Positions 52,216 to 64,000 of a stretch of 64,000 nt of DNA are shown here, one piece after another (positions within the stretch are counted from its first letter, which is position 1; each line of letters opens with the position of its first letter). The notes under the pieces are model-generated. The model made no database searches. It saw only the letters and a program-made list of their open reading frames with translations, and was not told where the DNA came from. Both the position numbers and the translations under genes were made by a program. Source of the stretch: Plasmodium brasilianum (Eukaryota; Apicomplexa; Aconoidasida; Haemosporida; Plasmodiidae); assembly GCF_023973825.1 (NCBI RefSeq), contig NC_090120.1:2272501-2336500 (forward strand). The letters are read 5' to 3'.

Positions 52216-54899
52216 TAATAAAAATATAAAATTTTTTGTAAGAAATATATTAACATGAAGTAATATCAGTAATACTATTAGTAACAAACATTTAAGAAAC
52301 ATATTTATAATTGCTACACTGTTATAAATTCAAGTATGTATATCTGTTATTTGCAATGAACAACAGTAAAAAAAGAATTCTTTTTTGTTGTTTTTTTGTG
52401 AATTTCAATGTGTTAATATTTTCCAATTGTATTTTGTTGCATTATTAAGCTTAAGTATACGTAGAATAATATATATGTTTATATATTTAAATAGCTTTCT
52501 ATGAAGGATATATGTTGGAATATTAAGGTAAATATAGATTTGAACCATACATGTTCTTTTTTGTAGTTGTGACATTTTATATTTGTACCAAAAATGCTTT
52601 CTTTTGTTTTATACATTGTACACGAAGATTCTTTTTTTTAATCTTATTAGGAAAGTGTGTTATTATCATTAAATTAAAAATAAGTGTCTTGTTTTGCATT
52701 TAATAAAAGAAATGAATGTATTATTTTGAATCGATAATTATATACATATAAATATTTTCTTAGTTAAAGAAGAATTTTGATATTTATTCAATAAAATATT
52801 TTTTATGAGAAGAATTTAACAAAACATGTTTCTTTAAAAAAGATCCTAATTTAATATCAGTGTTATCTGTATCGTATAAAAGTGAAATTATATATATGTA
52901 ATGTAATGACATTTTTTATTATATATTATATATACATAATTGTTCATTATCTGGTGTATTTTAAATACATACTATTTAATGAATAGTTAAATTTGTTTAT
53001 CTTTTTATTATTGTATTTAACTATTGAGTTAAATTTTTCTGTAAAATATACATAAATATATATTTATTGAAAATTTATACGTAGAAAAAATATATATTTT
53101 ATATATTTTTTAAATTCCTAAAACATTAAATGGATTAATTATATTTAATTATATATTTATAGAACTTATGTAAAATTTTTTATTCTGTTTGCTGAATACT
53201 ATTTATTGATCCCATAAAATTTATTCGGTATAATCTAATTTCTTTTTATATCTATAATTGGTACGAAGTTAATATTTAGAATATTTGGAAATTAATATTT
53301 CTCAAAAAAAAAATTTATAAATAAAAAACCCAATATTATGAATAAATAATAAATATACAGATCTTTGTTCCTGGAAGAAGAAAAATTTTTACTTTTACGC
53401 AAAAAAATATTTTTTGAACATATTATCTCCTCAATTGCAAAGTTTAAGTAAATTAATAACTATAACATTTGTTTTTTCAATTATAAAAATATATTAGTTA
53501 TTTATTCAGAATTATTGCTAAATTAGTATTTTAATATTTTTAATAATTAATATTGTTCTAATGCATTTATTACTAATTCAGTTTCCACTTTGTACATAAC
53601 TGTAGAATCTCTTCGAATAAGAAAACCCCAATTGTTTTTGTTCATCGTCAATTGACATAGGCACCATTATATGTTTTAATAATTATTTTAGTATAATTAT
53701 GTATAAATTTTATCCTTAATTTTATGTATATATAATTTATATTATGTATTCTTCAAAAAGTTTCTTTTTTTTATTTTGTCTTTTTTTGTATACGCTAAAT
53801 TATTAACATATAAAAATCATTATAATTGCTCTTTTCTTTCATTTTAATATGATAACGCAAGGGGTATCGGAACTTTTATTCATTTTATCAGAATAAATAT
53901 TAACATAATAACATTATTATTTTTTTTATTTAAGGCATTTTTTCTTGTATTCTTATATCCTTTTCGTTTATATAGTAGAAAATATAAGATTTATGAGATA
54001 TGTAGAAAACAAAATTCAAGGCTTAATGTATATTTTTAAATATATACTATACAAATTACATTCATATTAAAAACACATTTATCTATTTTAAGTTATTCTT
54101 TCTAAACAAAATGTAATTTACTCATTGCTGAGTATACATTTATATTAATATTAGTGATTATATAAAAATAAAAAACGTATATTAATGCCTTTAACTTAAT
54201 GTCATTTTGTATATATAAAGAAAAAATATTAAAATAACATATAATTTCGTATACTACTAACAATAAAATTAAAATAATATAAAGCTTCCTTTATAATGTA
54301 CTAGTTATTAGATAGTACTGATTTAAAGTTAATAATTTATATCTGATTCCTTTCTAAATAAAAATCTAATAACAGTATGATTCGAATATGATATATACAT
54401 ATTGTTAATAAATTGGTAAAATTTTATTTTTTTTGGTTTTTCCTGATAATAAACCTTTCTTCAAGAAAAGTATTTATAAGATATATTAAAATTTATATAT
54501 AAATAAATGACACACTAATAATATTTAATTAAATGATTCGTCTCATATGTATACATATACCTACTCTTTAAATATTATTAAACATCAAGTATTATAATGA
54601 TTTCATATTTTTATTTTATTGCATTAACATAGAACATACTACTAATATTCCTTAACTGAATTATTAAATGTAAATTAAGCATAAACTAAAATACATTAAT
54701 TTTATTATTAATAGTACTCTCAAATAATTTTTGTACCTTGTTTTTTTATCGATGCACTTTTTCGGGTTTAAATATTTATGTAATTGGAAATACATATAAA
54801 TGGTATTTAAAAAAACAAAAACAAGATTAAAATTATCACAGGTTCAAATATTAAAGTTCTAAATCTATGAAAATATGATGAGTTAGATTTGAATATGCA
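52216..54899. other. A+T-rich spacer with a short coding-like fragment
   Basis: TTGTTTTGCATTTAATAAAAG near 52690 is the usual 3' landmark of family genes. On the - strand 53578-53667 holds a 29-codon ATG frame with balanced composition (MVPMSIDDEQKQLGFSYSKR...) that continues after a one-base shift (ELVINALEQY). It may be a fragment of an unrecognised dead gene. Nothing else is supported. Confidence 0.35.
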
Positions 54900-57110
54900 A
54901 TATTTTCTAGAAATATGAATAGAGATGTTTATTAAAGAACAAATATCTGGTGAAAGAGCTGTAGAAAATGAATTTTTTTTTAAATTTGGAAAACGCGTTA
55001 TACTACGTATATATATAAATTAAAGACAAAATAAAATTTTGAATAAATGTATAAGTATAGGGATATAATGAGTAAGATCAAAAAAAAAGGCGCAGTTTTA
55101 TGTTATAAAAATTTAATGGAAAGATGAACTAGGGCATTATATAAATAAAGAAGAAGATGAATAAATGTTGGCATTTATAAATTCATTTGTTTTATATTCT
55201 ATGCAAGAAATGTAGAAATATGTATCGAAAAAGTGGATGATGTATGTTGTACATTCGATACAACTGTATTTTTATGGAGTATGGTTTAAAGGATTGAATA
55301 ATGTATATCAGATAAAAATATACATAGTAACAAAGATGAATAAAATATGTTAATGAAAATTATATGGATTTTAGTGAATAAATGAAATTTCGAAGAATTC
55401 TGTAATCGCAAAAGTCAAATAATAACAGAAGTATGTACAGTGATGTATATAATGACATTAGAAGAAAGTATAAAAATGGAATATACGAGAAAGAAAAATG
55501 TCTTTTACATTAAAAAATAAAAAATATGAGAGGTATAGAATATACCAATAAATATTTATATTCTTTAGATTCTATGATGGAGATATAAAAAACATATTAA
55601 TTATAGAGAAAACAAGAAATATTAATGTATAAACTTGAAGAAACTTTTGAGTACATGATGAACACTTTGTTTAGATATAATTATGGTGAAGAATTATTAA
55701 TTTAGTTTAAAGATGTGATTTTATCTAAAGTAAAAAAAATGTATAATTGGGAAAAATATATAGAACATAAAAAGATGTATAAGAAGGCACATCCATAAGA
55801 AAATCTGCAAAAGGAAGGAATTGAAGGATAGACTGTAATAATGGGTATATATTGTTTCTGAAAAATACAAAAAAAAAAAAAAAAATGAAGCTTTCTATGC
55901 AATTAATAATTCCTGAGATTATAATTTAGGGAATCTTGAAATGTATAAAAATGTTTATCATGATCTTATTGTGAGAAGGGTAAATATGAAATAGAAAATA
56001 TATATATATATATTAAAACAGAAATATATTTTCGAAAAAAAAAATAATAAATATGAAGAATACTATTATATATAGAGAGAAGGAATTCCTATAACAATGA
56101 AAAATTTATGAGCGGATGATAAATAGAGGATATTTATCAGAAATATGCGCAGGAGGGTTTTTAAAATAGGAAAAAAAAAAATCAAATGGAAATGCACTAT
56201 AAAATAAGAATTTAAATAATAAAATGATTTATGCTATATTATTTTATAAAAAAGGAAAATGGAAATATGGAATAAACATACATAATATTATAGTCATATA
56301 TTATGTAAAAGAAGAAGGGATAATTGGTTTAATAACAAAATGATTAAATTGATATATGAATTAAGTTAATATATAGAAGATGATAAAAGAATAATTAGTA
56401 CAGTAATTTCCACTGTTAAATATTCTTTATTAGGAATTAAAAATTTATATGGAAATAAGAACTAATGAAAGTAGTACTTGAGATAGAAAAAATTTTTGAA
56501 GAAGTATATATTAAAGGATTTATTAAGGAATGTGAGAGTGAATTATATATATAGTATATATGAAGAATATATGTTAATGACAGTTATAGAGATTTTAGAT
56601 AATAAAGAAAATTTCAATGAATTATATATGAGTAAAAAGGTAATTCTCATAGAGAAAGTGTTTTTACTGATATATATAAAGGTATTAAAAGAATGTATGA
56701 AAGAACAACACATAAGAAACAAAGAAAAATACTTAAATTAATCAAATAAAAAATTGAGCAGATTAAATTATTCCTATGAAAATTTAAAACATTTGGATGA
56801 TGTAGAGGAAATTGTAGAACAATGGTATTAAATATATTAAAATTAAGAAAGTCTATAATATAAAGTTAAGCAATCTTTTCTAGCAAGATCACTATTTCAA
56901 AAAACATTGGTCATTAAGAAGAATTAATGTAGAAATTTTATATAAAATTATTTAAAATAAAAAAGAAATACCAATGTAAATTCCATGAGGGAAATAAAGA
57001 AATATATATCATAGACAAATACAGATGAAAATAATCAAAAAAAACGTACAGAAGAAAATAGTACAAAAAAAAGGATACATATTTTAATTAATAAAGGCAA
57101 AAAAAAAAAA
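54900..57110 (+). pseudogene. Heavily decayed gene, probably STP1/SURFIN-type C-terminal region
   Basis: About 2.2 kb is purine-rich on the + strand with codon-like content broken by dozens of stops and several frameshifts. Readable pieces include EQISGERAVENEF (about 54947), KKWMMYVVHSIQ and VWFKGLNNVYQ (about 55228-55300), SKVKKMYNWEKYIEHKKMYK (about 55725-55785) and a frame at 56496-56741 with EILDNKENFNELY and IKVLKECMKEQHIRNKEKYL. The tryptophan-containing units with WFKGL and the VL-EC-KE-NKE-YL pattern match what I remember of the cytoplasmic repeats of STP1 and SURFIN proteins, which are large surface-associated proteins. No membrane exon or N-terminal domain is visible, so only the 3' part remains. 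The family call rests on recall, not on a search. Confidence 0.55.
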
Positions 57111-57521
57111 TTTCATAGTTTAGTTAAAGGACTGTTCATTTAGAAATAATTCTATAAATTGAAATTAAATGAAAGTCATTTTTTTCTAAAAGCATAAGAA
57201 TTAATTAAAAAATCACTCTACATTTACCTTTAATATATATAATTTTTCATAGAGTACGCGTTAATTTAAATAGTAGAATTTTTAAATATATTATAGATAT
57301 TAACAGAAAGGATATGATATAATTAGTAAAACATGGAACATTTCACGAAATATATATTTTTTTAATTTGTTAATACTTTTTTTTCATTGCTATAAAAGCA
57401 ACATTTTTTTATAAATAATAACTAGGATCTTCAAAATACAATATTTATAAAACTAGAATAATTAGTAAAAAAACATAAAATTAGTAAGAATTATAACAAT
57501 GAGTAGAGCAGTAAAATATAT
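57111..57521. other. Spacer between the STP1-like relic and doublet 5
   Basis: No gene. TTTATAAAACTAGAATAATTA (57447) resembles the secondary upstream conserved stretch seen at 35128 and 24697. Confidence 0.4.
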
Positions 57522-57576
57522 ATGTTTTCCATATTTTCTATACTGTAAATATATGTAAGTTTTTCAAATATTAAAA
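57522..57576 (+). promoter_or_regulatory. Degenerate upstream element before a pseudogene (copy 8)
   Basis: CCATATTTTCTATACTGTAAA, with its core at 57530, lies 371 bases before the former start; the tail TCAAATATTAAAAA is weakened. It is decaying together with its gene. Confidence 0.4.
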
Positions 57577-57900
57577 ACATAAAAAAAAGCTTTTTATTTA
57601 CACTAATTTATAATTAAATTACAGTTGTGAATATACATAAATGAAATGAAATGTACTATTTTACTTCAACATAATTTATTATAAATAATATTATTTAAAA
57701 ATTTTTATAGCACCTTTTTTTCTATATTTTTATTTTTTGTCTATGTTGTAATTATATATATATATTTTTTTTTTTTTTTGATTTTAAGAAATAAAATTAA
57801 AAAATATAAAAAAAGTAGTATTTTATTCTTGAATGTTTATATGTTAATGTTAATGTTAATACTTTTTTTTAATAATATTACAGTATTATATATGTATAAC

Positions 57901-58871
57901 TTGGAAAATAAGTTTAAGTTTATCTTTATTATCAGAATTTCTACGTTTGCACTTAGTTTAGATACATAATTCTTAAAATGCCATGTTAAAATAATATTTT
58001 TTGATGATATCTGTATTATTAATATTTTTATTTTTAATTCTTATTAGCTTTTCTAGAATGAGTATATTTATACATTTAAATAAGAAGTATTTTAATTTTT
58101 TTTGTTATTTTAGAGCTGTTTTAACAAATTATTGAATGAAAATTATGGTCTTAAAAGATATTTAGATATAAGAATATATCGTTCATTAGGAAACTGTAAG
58201 AAGGATATGTATTCAAACGTCAAATGAATAATAAAAAGGATATCATGTATTATAAAAAAAAAAAAAGAAAATTTTTTAACATTTAATAACGAAAAAAGGA
58301 ACGAAAAGAAAAACCAACAATTACGTAAAAGAACATTAATTATGGAGTAATTAATTAAGCAACTTATGATATATAAATGTATTATGTTACGTATGACTTG
58401 TATTTATTATGAAAAAAAATAATGAATGGATTTAATATTAGCACTTTTTTTAAGACAATGATGTTAATTAAAAATAAGGTATACCAAAAATTATAATCTA
58501 GAAAGTATGGATTATGAATCCGTTTATTTTTATTATTGTTATTGTTGGTATTATTTATACCTATATAAGATTTGTCATTTAGTTGTTTTGAATACAAGAA
58601 TGGTTTATTAGAAACGTTATGTATGTTATATGTAAATATGGAATAAGAAAATCTTGAATAAATTTATACTCCCTCTATAGGAGGGTATGTGGCTTCATTG
58701 TTCCCTATAAGTTTAGAGAATTTCTGTAGAATATATAAAGTATCTAGTATTTTAATGTATGGTATATCTTTCTTCATAATATATGTTTTACTTATATTAT
58801 CAATTCTTTATTATTATAAAAAGGTTATAAACAATATAAAAATAAATTTCTTGGAAGTGTCCAATGAATAA
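57901..58871 (+). pseudogene. Type A family pseudogene
   Basis: The former start is TTG at 57901 (ENKFKFIFIIRISTF follows, as in other first exons), exon 1 then shifts frame and its donor GT reads TT. The acceptor TTTTAG ends at 58113, and exon 2 begins SCFNKLLNENYGLKRYL, with an export-like RSLGN. In-frame stops occur at about 58226 and 58348, and the FETKKYS block is scrambled. NKVYQKL, RKYGL, the first helix (about 58520-58560, stops on either side) and GLLETL are still readable. The end, from about 58755, reads YGISFFIIYVLL...YYYKKVINNIKINF, clearly the type A second helix and tail but much diverged. It is the first member of the dead doublet 5. Confidence 0.75.
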
Positions 58872-60855
58872 TAAGGAATGTGTTTATTTTTGTAAAGATG
58901 CCTTTAATGTCCTGTACTAATTGTAATATATTTAATGAAATTATTAATAAATATGAGAATACCTGCTTACATTTAATAAATTTCCATATATATTCTTAGT
59001 CATATTCTAGCATAAATGCAAAAAAAGTTGTTTTCATTTTTTGCGGGAAATGAATGTAGGTTTTTTAATTTATAATTTAATGTATTCCTTCATACGAGTC
59101 AAATATTATGGATCAGTGTATATATTTTTGTAATAATGAAGATTTTAATGAAAGATATATATATGTACATTGAATCTAATATATAACATCATAATAAATA
59201 TTTTCTTACAGTATTGTTTTGTTAATTTACATTTTAACTGTTAAAAATGATGTTTTAATATTTTTATCATATTTTGGTATAATATTATTTCTACAGGATA
59301 TTAAGAAAATGAATTATTATTTTTAATTCAACAACGAATGTAACTCATTTTTTAAATAATGAGAGATTATAAATATATTTAATGAATTGTTATATTATTA
59401 TTTTTTTTTTGTTTGTTTGACCCATAACGTAGTATTCAAATTTAATTCATTCCTCTTCGCAATTAATTGCATAGTTTTGTTAATAGTAAAATAAAATTTC
59501 TTTAAAAGAATATTAAAATAAAATAAGATTTTATTTAGCATTTTAAAAGTTATTTTTTTTGTATATAATAATTTTTTAATTATAATTCTATGTTTTACAT
59601 CATATATGAAGTAGAAATTATTCAAAATATAATTTTTATTGGTATAGATATTATTGTAAAAAAGATTTTTTACATATTTGTATTCACTGTTTAGTCTGCA
59701 TCTGTAAAACAATTTTTCCGACAAAATGTATTTGTAAAAGTGTAATCAAAAACTAGTATATTAGTCCTAAAATCGTCAATAGAAACATTACAAAATAATA
59801 TATATATCAATATCATAGTTACACTTCCTTATTTCTAATTTACATAAAATAACCTGTATATTAATATTATAGGTAAATTTGTATTATTTGGAATATTCTA
59901 AAAATATGGCAATTCTATGAAACATGCACTTGCTAATTTTATTGTGTCCTTTTCATTTATTTTTTTTATATATTAATATTTCTTCAAATATATTTATCTA
60001 GGTAAAAAAACTTTATGGAGATTAACTTAAAAAATTTGAATTTAGAAATAAAGGCACGAATTAAATTTAACTAAAAATTAAAATTTTTCAAAATATGATA
60101 AAGTAATGGTAATGTTCTTATTTACTTATAAATTATATATTTTATTATAGAATGAACAGTTTCTTATAAATTAAACTATTTATATATATTTAGAACTATA
60201 ACATAATTTATCTATTTACAGATAATTTTGGAATGTGTTATATTTTATAAAACAAAAAATATTGTACAAATTATTGATTATTCCATATATTATTAGAATT
60301 ATATTATAGTTATAATACTTAGTAGTTTTTAGCATTAAGTTTTTTCAAAATGTATTGTCTTAGAAATTAGAGTTAATAACATGAAAACATATGTAATTAT
60401 AACTTATTCTTTTAATATGTAAAATATCAAAATATATTTGTATTTTATCGTTTTATGCTGTAAATTAATTGAACATTTAGAAATAGTAATACTTCATAAA
60501 TTCTTTTTTACCTTGAAAAGTTTTTATAAAAAAACAATTTAATTAATCTACTATCATAAAAAAATAACTTGTGTATTTTGAATATTTATATATGAATTAA
60601 AATGGTGATACTTCTGTGAAAGTTATTTTATTATATATAAGGTAAATATTAAAAATTTATAATATATATTTAACGATATTCTGTTTTAGTCGACATTATG
60701 AAATGTACGTTAGGTATGTTTATATATTTAATGTTCTGTGTTAAAATATTAAAAAGAAACTAAATGTATATTAGAAGTATGCTTTATCATTGAATGTATA
60801 ATATCTTATTACCAATATTACTATTTCTGAATATATCAGAATTTTAAAAATCCAT
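58872..60855. other. Spacer within dead doublet 5
   Basis: It contains one longer - strand frame (listed separately) and otherwise nothing supported. A weak remnant of the upstream element may lie near 60455-60490 (TTAGAAATAGTA), about 390 bases before the next former start. Confidence 0.4.
59398..59724 (-). CDS. Doubtful 108-residue hypothetical frame
   Basis: An ATG frame reads MSEKLFYRCRLNSEYKYVKN..., rich in Lys, Asn, Tyr and Phe, ending LNTTLWVKQTKKK. It has no signal peptide or clear membrane helix and no recognised motif. It is longer than most chance frames in this DNA, but its composition is what A+T bias gives, and it lies in the 3' flank of a pseudogene where the other doublets have no gene. 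A possible acceptor TTTTACAG sits inside its start region. Confidence 0.2.
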   Translation of the reverse strand: MSEKLFYRCRLNSEYKYVKNLFYNNIYTNKNYILNNFYFIYDVKHRIIIKKLLYTKKITFKMLNKILFYFNILLKKFYFTINKTMQLIAKRNELNLNTTLWVKQTKKK

Positions 60856-61797
60856 ATGCTGGAACAAAAAACTATGTTGTGCTTCTTTATAAAAATTTCT
60901 ACGTTTAAATTTTTATATTGGGTATATAACTTTTACAATGACGTATTATGATAATATTATTTAAGGTTATTTGAAATACTAAGGTTTTTTGGTGTTTTTG
61001 TTTAATAATAATTTTTTTTTTTTTCTTTATCTTATATATACTATTAAATAATAAACATATACATATCTTTCTTAGAGCATGTTTGACATATCATTGGATA
61101 AGTACTGCAGGATTCGGAAAAAGGTACAAAAAACAAATTATTGATTACTAGGAAAATACAAACATACTATGGATTCAAATGTTATAAGTACAAGAGAATA
61201 TGTACTAAATATTGGTTTAACCAACAAAAAAGAAGTATATAATAATGAGGAAGGGGTGAAAAAAATGTTGAAGCAATCAAATGGAATTTCACCAAGGAAC
61301 ACAAGAAACCACAAAAAAGATTTGAAAAATAAATCTTGTATATTTGAAACAAAAAAATATTCAGGGAACTTGATTGTGAGAATTTTTTTTAAAGCTACAG
61401 GATGATTAATGATAAGTTGTACAAAAAAATAATGCTTAAAAAATACAGATTGCGCTTTCCTCTACGCATAATATAGTTCCTGTTGTTATAAGTATCGCTC
61501 ATATAAGATTTTTTTTGTAACTCTGGCCTTACAAGAGGATTGTATAAGTTATTAAGTTTTTCATTAAGTTGGGTAGATCTTACGAGTTATCACAGTTATT
61601 TAAAGAACAATGTAAGTTCATTTTTCAAGTATACAGTAGGTTCAGGTAATGATGCTAACGTCTATTATATAGCAACTTTTTTTGATTTTCTAATATATGG
61701 CGTACTTTTATCTATACTGGGTATCAGTATAATATCAGGAATTATCTATTACCGTAAAAAAGTTAAAAAATATGAAGTTAAATTTAGGAAAATGTAA
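60856..61797 (+). pseudogene. Type A family pseudogene, stop in the export-motif arginine codon
   Basis: Exon 1 is 60856-60942: the old ATG is CTG, but an ATG one codon earlier keeps the frame (MLEQKTMLCFFIKISTF...). Exon 2 starts at 61076 after TTTCTTAG and reads SMFDISLDKYCRIRKK. At 61142-61144 the codon that is CGA (arginine of YRLLAK) in the gene at 35630 is TGA, a stop. Later come FETKKYS, a deletion of roughly 24 bases that removes RLEKKIFK, a frameshift, and several stops in the first helix (61470-61515). The last part is open again: a loop with GSGNDANVYY, a second helix and KKVKKYEVKFRKM to TAA. The two open pieces (61169-61405 and 61540-61797) are parts of this one dead gene, not separate genes. 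Confidence 0.85.
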
Positions 61798-64000
61798 AAT
61801 TTGTTATAAGAAATATTTTTCAAACTTCAAAGTCTTTAAATGAAAGAAATAATTGTAATATCTTTACTTATGTACTTATAAAGGATATATATAATTTCTT
61901 ATTTATTTGTTAATGAGCATACAAATACATTAATTGGGGATAACCTACAGTAAAAATATATATCTTTCTATATATTTTGACATTATGAATGTTTTAATAT
62001 TTTTTAATTTGTATTATAATGAATGGTTTCTTCTTAATTGCATATGGTGGTTATACTTATACATTTTTGTATTTAAGTAGAACTAGATATAAACTATATA
62101 TATATATGTATTAAATGAATATACAATAACACTATTCATATAATTTTATAGAAGTATGCTTGTTTATATTTGAACCTATAAATGTTAGTTTTCATTATAT
62201 GTATTTTTTTACAGTTTAACATTATTATTTTTTTTGGGTTATTAAGAAAAAGTATTATTAGTTTTAGCAAAATAATAAATATGTATTTCTCTGTATTTAA
62301 TGTAAGAGACAGAATATAAAATATTGTACTTATATATATATATATATATATTTTTAAAAGAAAACCTTAATGTTTATTCTATAATATATGTTATATAAGA
62401 AATACGTTATCAAGTGCATTTAATGTAAAAATTCTTTTAATATACTTTTAATTTATTTTGCATGATATAATTTAAAGTTATAAATATACAAAAAATATTA
62501 CCATAAATAAAAATGTATATATACAGTTGTTTAATAACTTATAAATTCTATGGATTTTGAATTACGTTAATTCTTGAAATCATATATAATTTAATTATTA
62601 TACATAATTTGTTGTTAGTTCCATTTTTCGCAAATATATTAAATATATACACTATGGAAATATTATAAATAAATAAACTATTCATATTTTTATATTATTA
62701 AATTATTAATATAATGGATTAAATATAATTATATATTAATATATTTTATGTGCGAATTATTTATTTTCCCTTATAATGTTAGTAAAATTTTAATCATATA
62801 TATATATATGTAGAAAGTTATATTATGTTTAGGAGTAATGAAAATATATATATATTTTTCACAGCCACTTTATGACGCATTGGTATTTCTTTATATAATT
62901 ATGCTATTTTTTATGGTCATTTATAAATGTATTAGTTAGCGTGTTAATATTGTGTTAAGAATGTATAGATATATAATAGTTTATAGTAACATTGCCTAAT
63001 ACTTTCACATTTATTACGTTTATTAAGTAAAAAAAAGTTGGGGAAACTAATTTGTTTTTTTATATTTATTAATAAATTAATAAAAATGTTTATACCTGTT
63101 AGGTAAATTTTAGGTTTATCCGTATAAAAAATTATTCTAATTTTTTTTTCAAGGCTTAATTATATAAGAATCTTGTATAATGTTTCGTATGTGAAAGTTT
63201 TGCTTGTAATTTTCAGAAAACAATTACATTTATTAAACTTGACTTTTTATGTATTTGAATGAAAATTAAAACGTAGTATTTATAATTGTTTAAGATGTCA
63301 TAAATGAGTAAACGTCTCAATGTATTGCTTATTTAAAGAAATAGTTCATGCATGCTTTTGTTTTTCTTAAAATATATGTATGACCTAGAAAAAAAGACAC
63401 TAAAATGTAAAAGCATATTACATTTTTAAATTGGAAATACTGTTATTAATCATTTTAATAATAATTATATATATATATTTATTCAATATTAAATTGCATC
63501 ATAATTTTTTAAAATATTTTATTCAAAATAAAATATATAAATATGTATAGACATATAGAATAATTAGATTTTTACAATATGTTATTTTAGTTTTTTATAT
63601 TAACACTTCTGAATATGCATAATTAATTCAAAAAAATATGAAAGAAATTAAATAAATGTATGCAAAGCTTTTTGCTTAAAAATAATGGTGTTATTCAAGC
63701 ATATTTAAAAATTAAATTTTTGAAAAATTATTCTACATAAGAAAAACAAAATAATATATTATAATATTTCATTTAACATTAAAAATATAAATTTTTCCAT
63801 AAATTTCGCAATAGCATATTAATTTATTTTTTTTATTTTTTAATATATTATGGACTATAGTATATTGTGCTTGCTTAGTGATTAATGCATCTTCTATGAC
63901 AGAAATAACACAAAATGTTATATCTTTAATATATGTATACTATAAGTATACTGTTAAAATAATTAGCACTTTTTAAGAATAAGAATGAGTTCTTATAAAA
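61798..64000. other. 3' flank of the pseudogene, duplicated with other units
   Basis: No gene seen. Landmarks: CTGTATTTAATGTAAGAG at 62296, (TA)n at 62333-62351, 62870-63000 related to 23695-23830, and 63250-63300 and 63500-63560 related to 50055-50105 and 50310-50370. Confidence 0.5.

Noticed and set aside
56496..56741. 81-codon frame as a separate small gene
   Set aside because: Neighbouring sequence in the other frames continues the same kind of protein, so it is one open piece of the larger relic.
1..64000. Search for CRISPR arrays, tRNA, rRNA, telomere repeats and transposons
   Set aside because: No regularly spaced repeats, cloverleaf-like GC-rich genes, telomere heptamer arrays or transposase frames could be seen by eye.

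Overview
The window looks like the subtelomere of a malaria parasite, most likely Plasmodium malariae or a very close relative. It is extremely A+T-rich on both strands, has no bacterial-type operons, and its genes are two-exon genes with a short signal-like first exon. Five intact genes encode type A proteins and two encode type B proteins. I recognise these two types as the fam-l/fam-m exported-protein families that are expanded in P. malariae. I cannot say with certainty from memory which type carries which letter. Species and family names come from recall of these families, not from a search.

Layout, all family genes on the + strand: the 3' end of a type B gene (1-110); a decayed PIR gene on the - strand (about 2810-3935); then five doublets. 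Doublet 1 is a type B relic (8198-8278) plus type A gene 10823-11803. Doublet 2 is two type A genes (21649-22617 and 25201-26182). Doublet 3 is type B 32885-33774 plus type A 35630-36626. Doublet 4 is type A 47606-48584 plus type B 51315-52215. Doublet 5 is two type A pseudogenes (57901-58871 and 60856-61797). Partners lie 1.9-2.7 kb apart.

Between the doublets lie three related copies of a mostly non-coding block (about 14270-19975, 29270-31180 and 39780-45600). Each copy holds a decayed small two-exon gene near its left end. The two long copies also carry a small two-membrane-helix reading frame near their right end, apparently intact at 19745-19972 and frameshifted at 45368-45597. The gap before the last doublet instead holds a badly decayed gene that I read as an STP1/SURFIN-type C-terminal region (about 54900-57110).

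Each intact family gene, and one pseudogene, has a pyrimidine-rich element built on CATTCTATATTCTA about 370-425 bases before the start codon, followed by a GAAATATT-like tail. It is a good candidate promoter element. The products share a signal-like first exon, an export-like RxL site near residue 52, a conserved basic block, two membrane helices and a basic tail. They are expected to be exported into the host red cell. The rest of the window is A+T-rich spacer in which I see no tRNA, rRNA, CRISPR or transposon genes.
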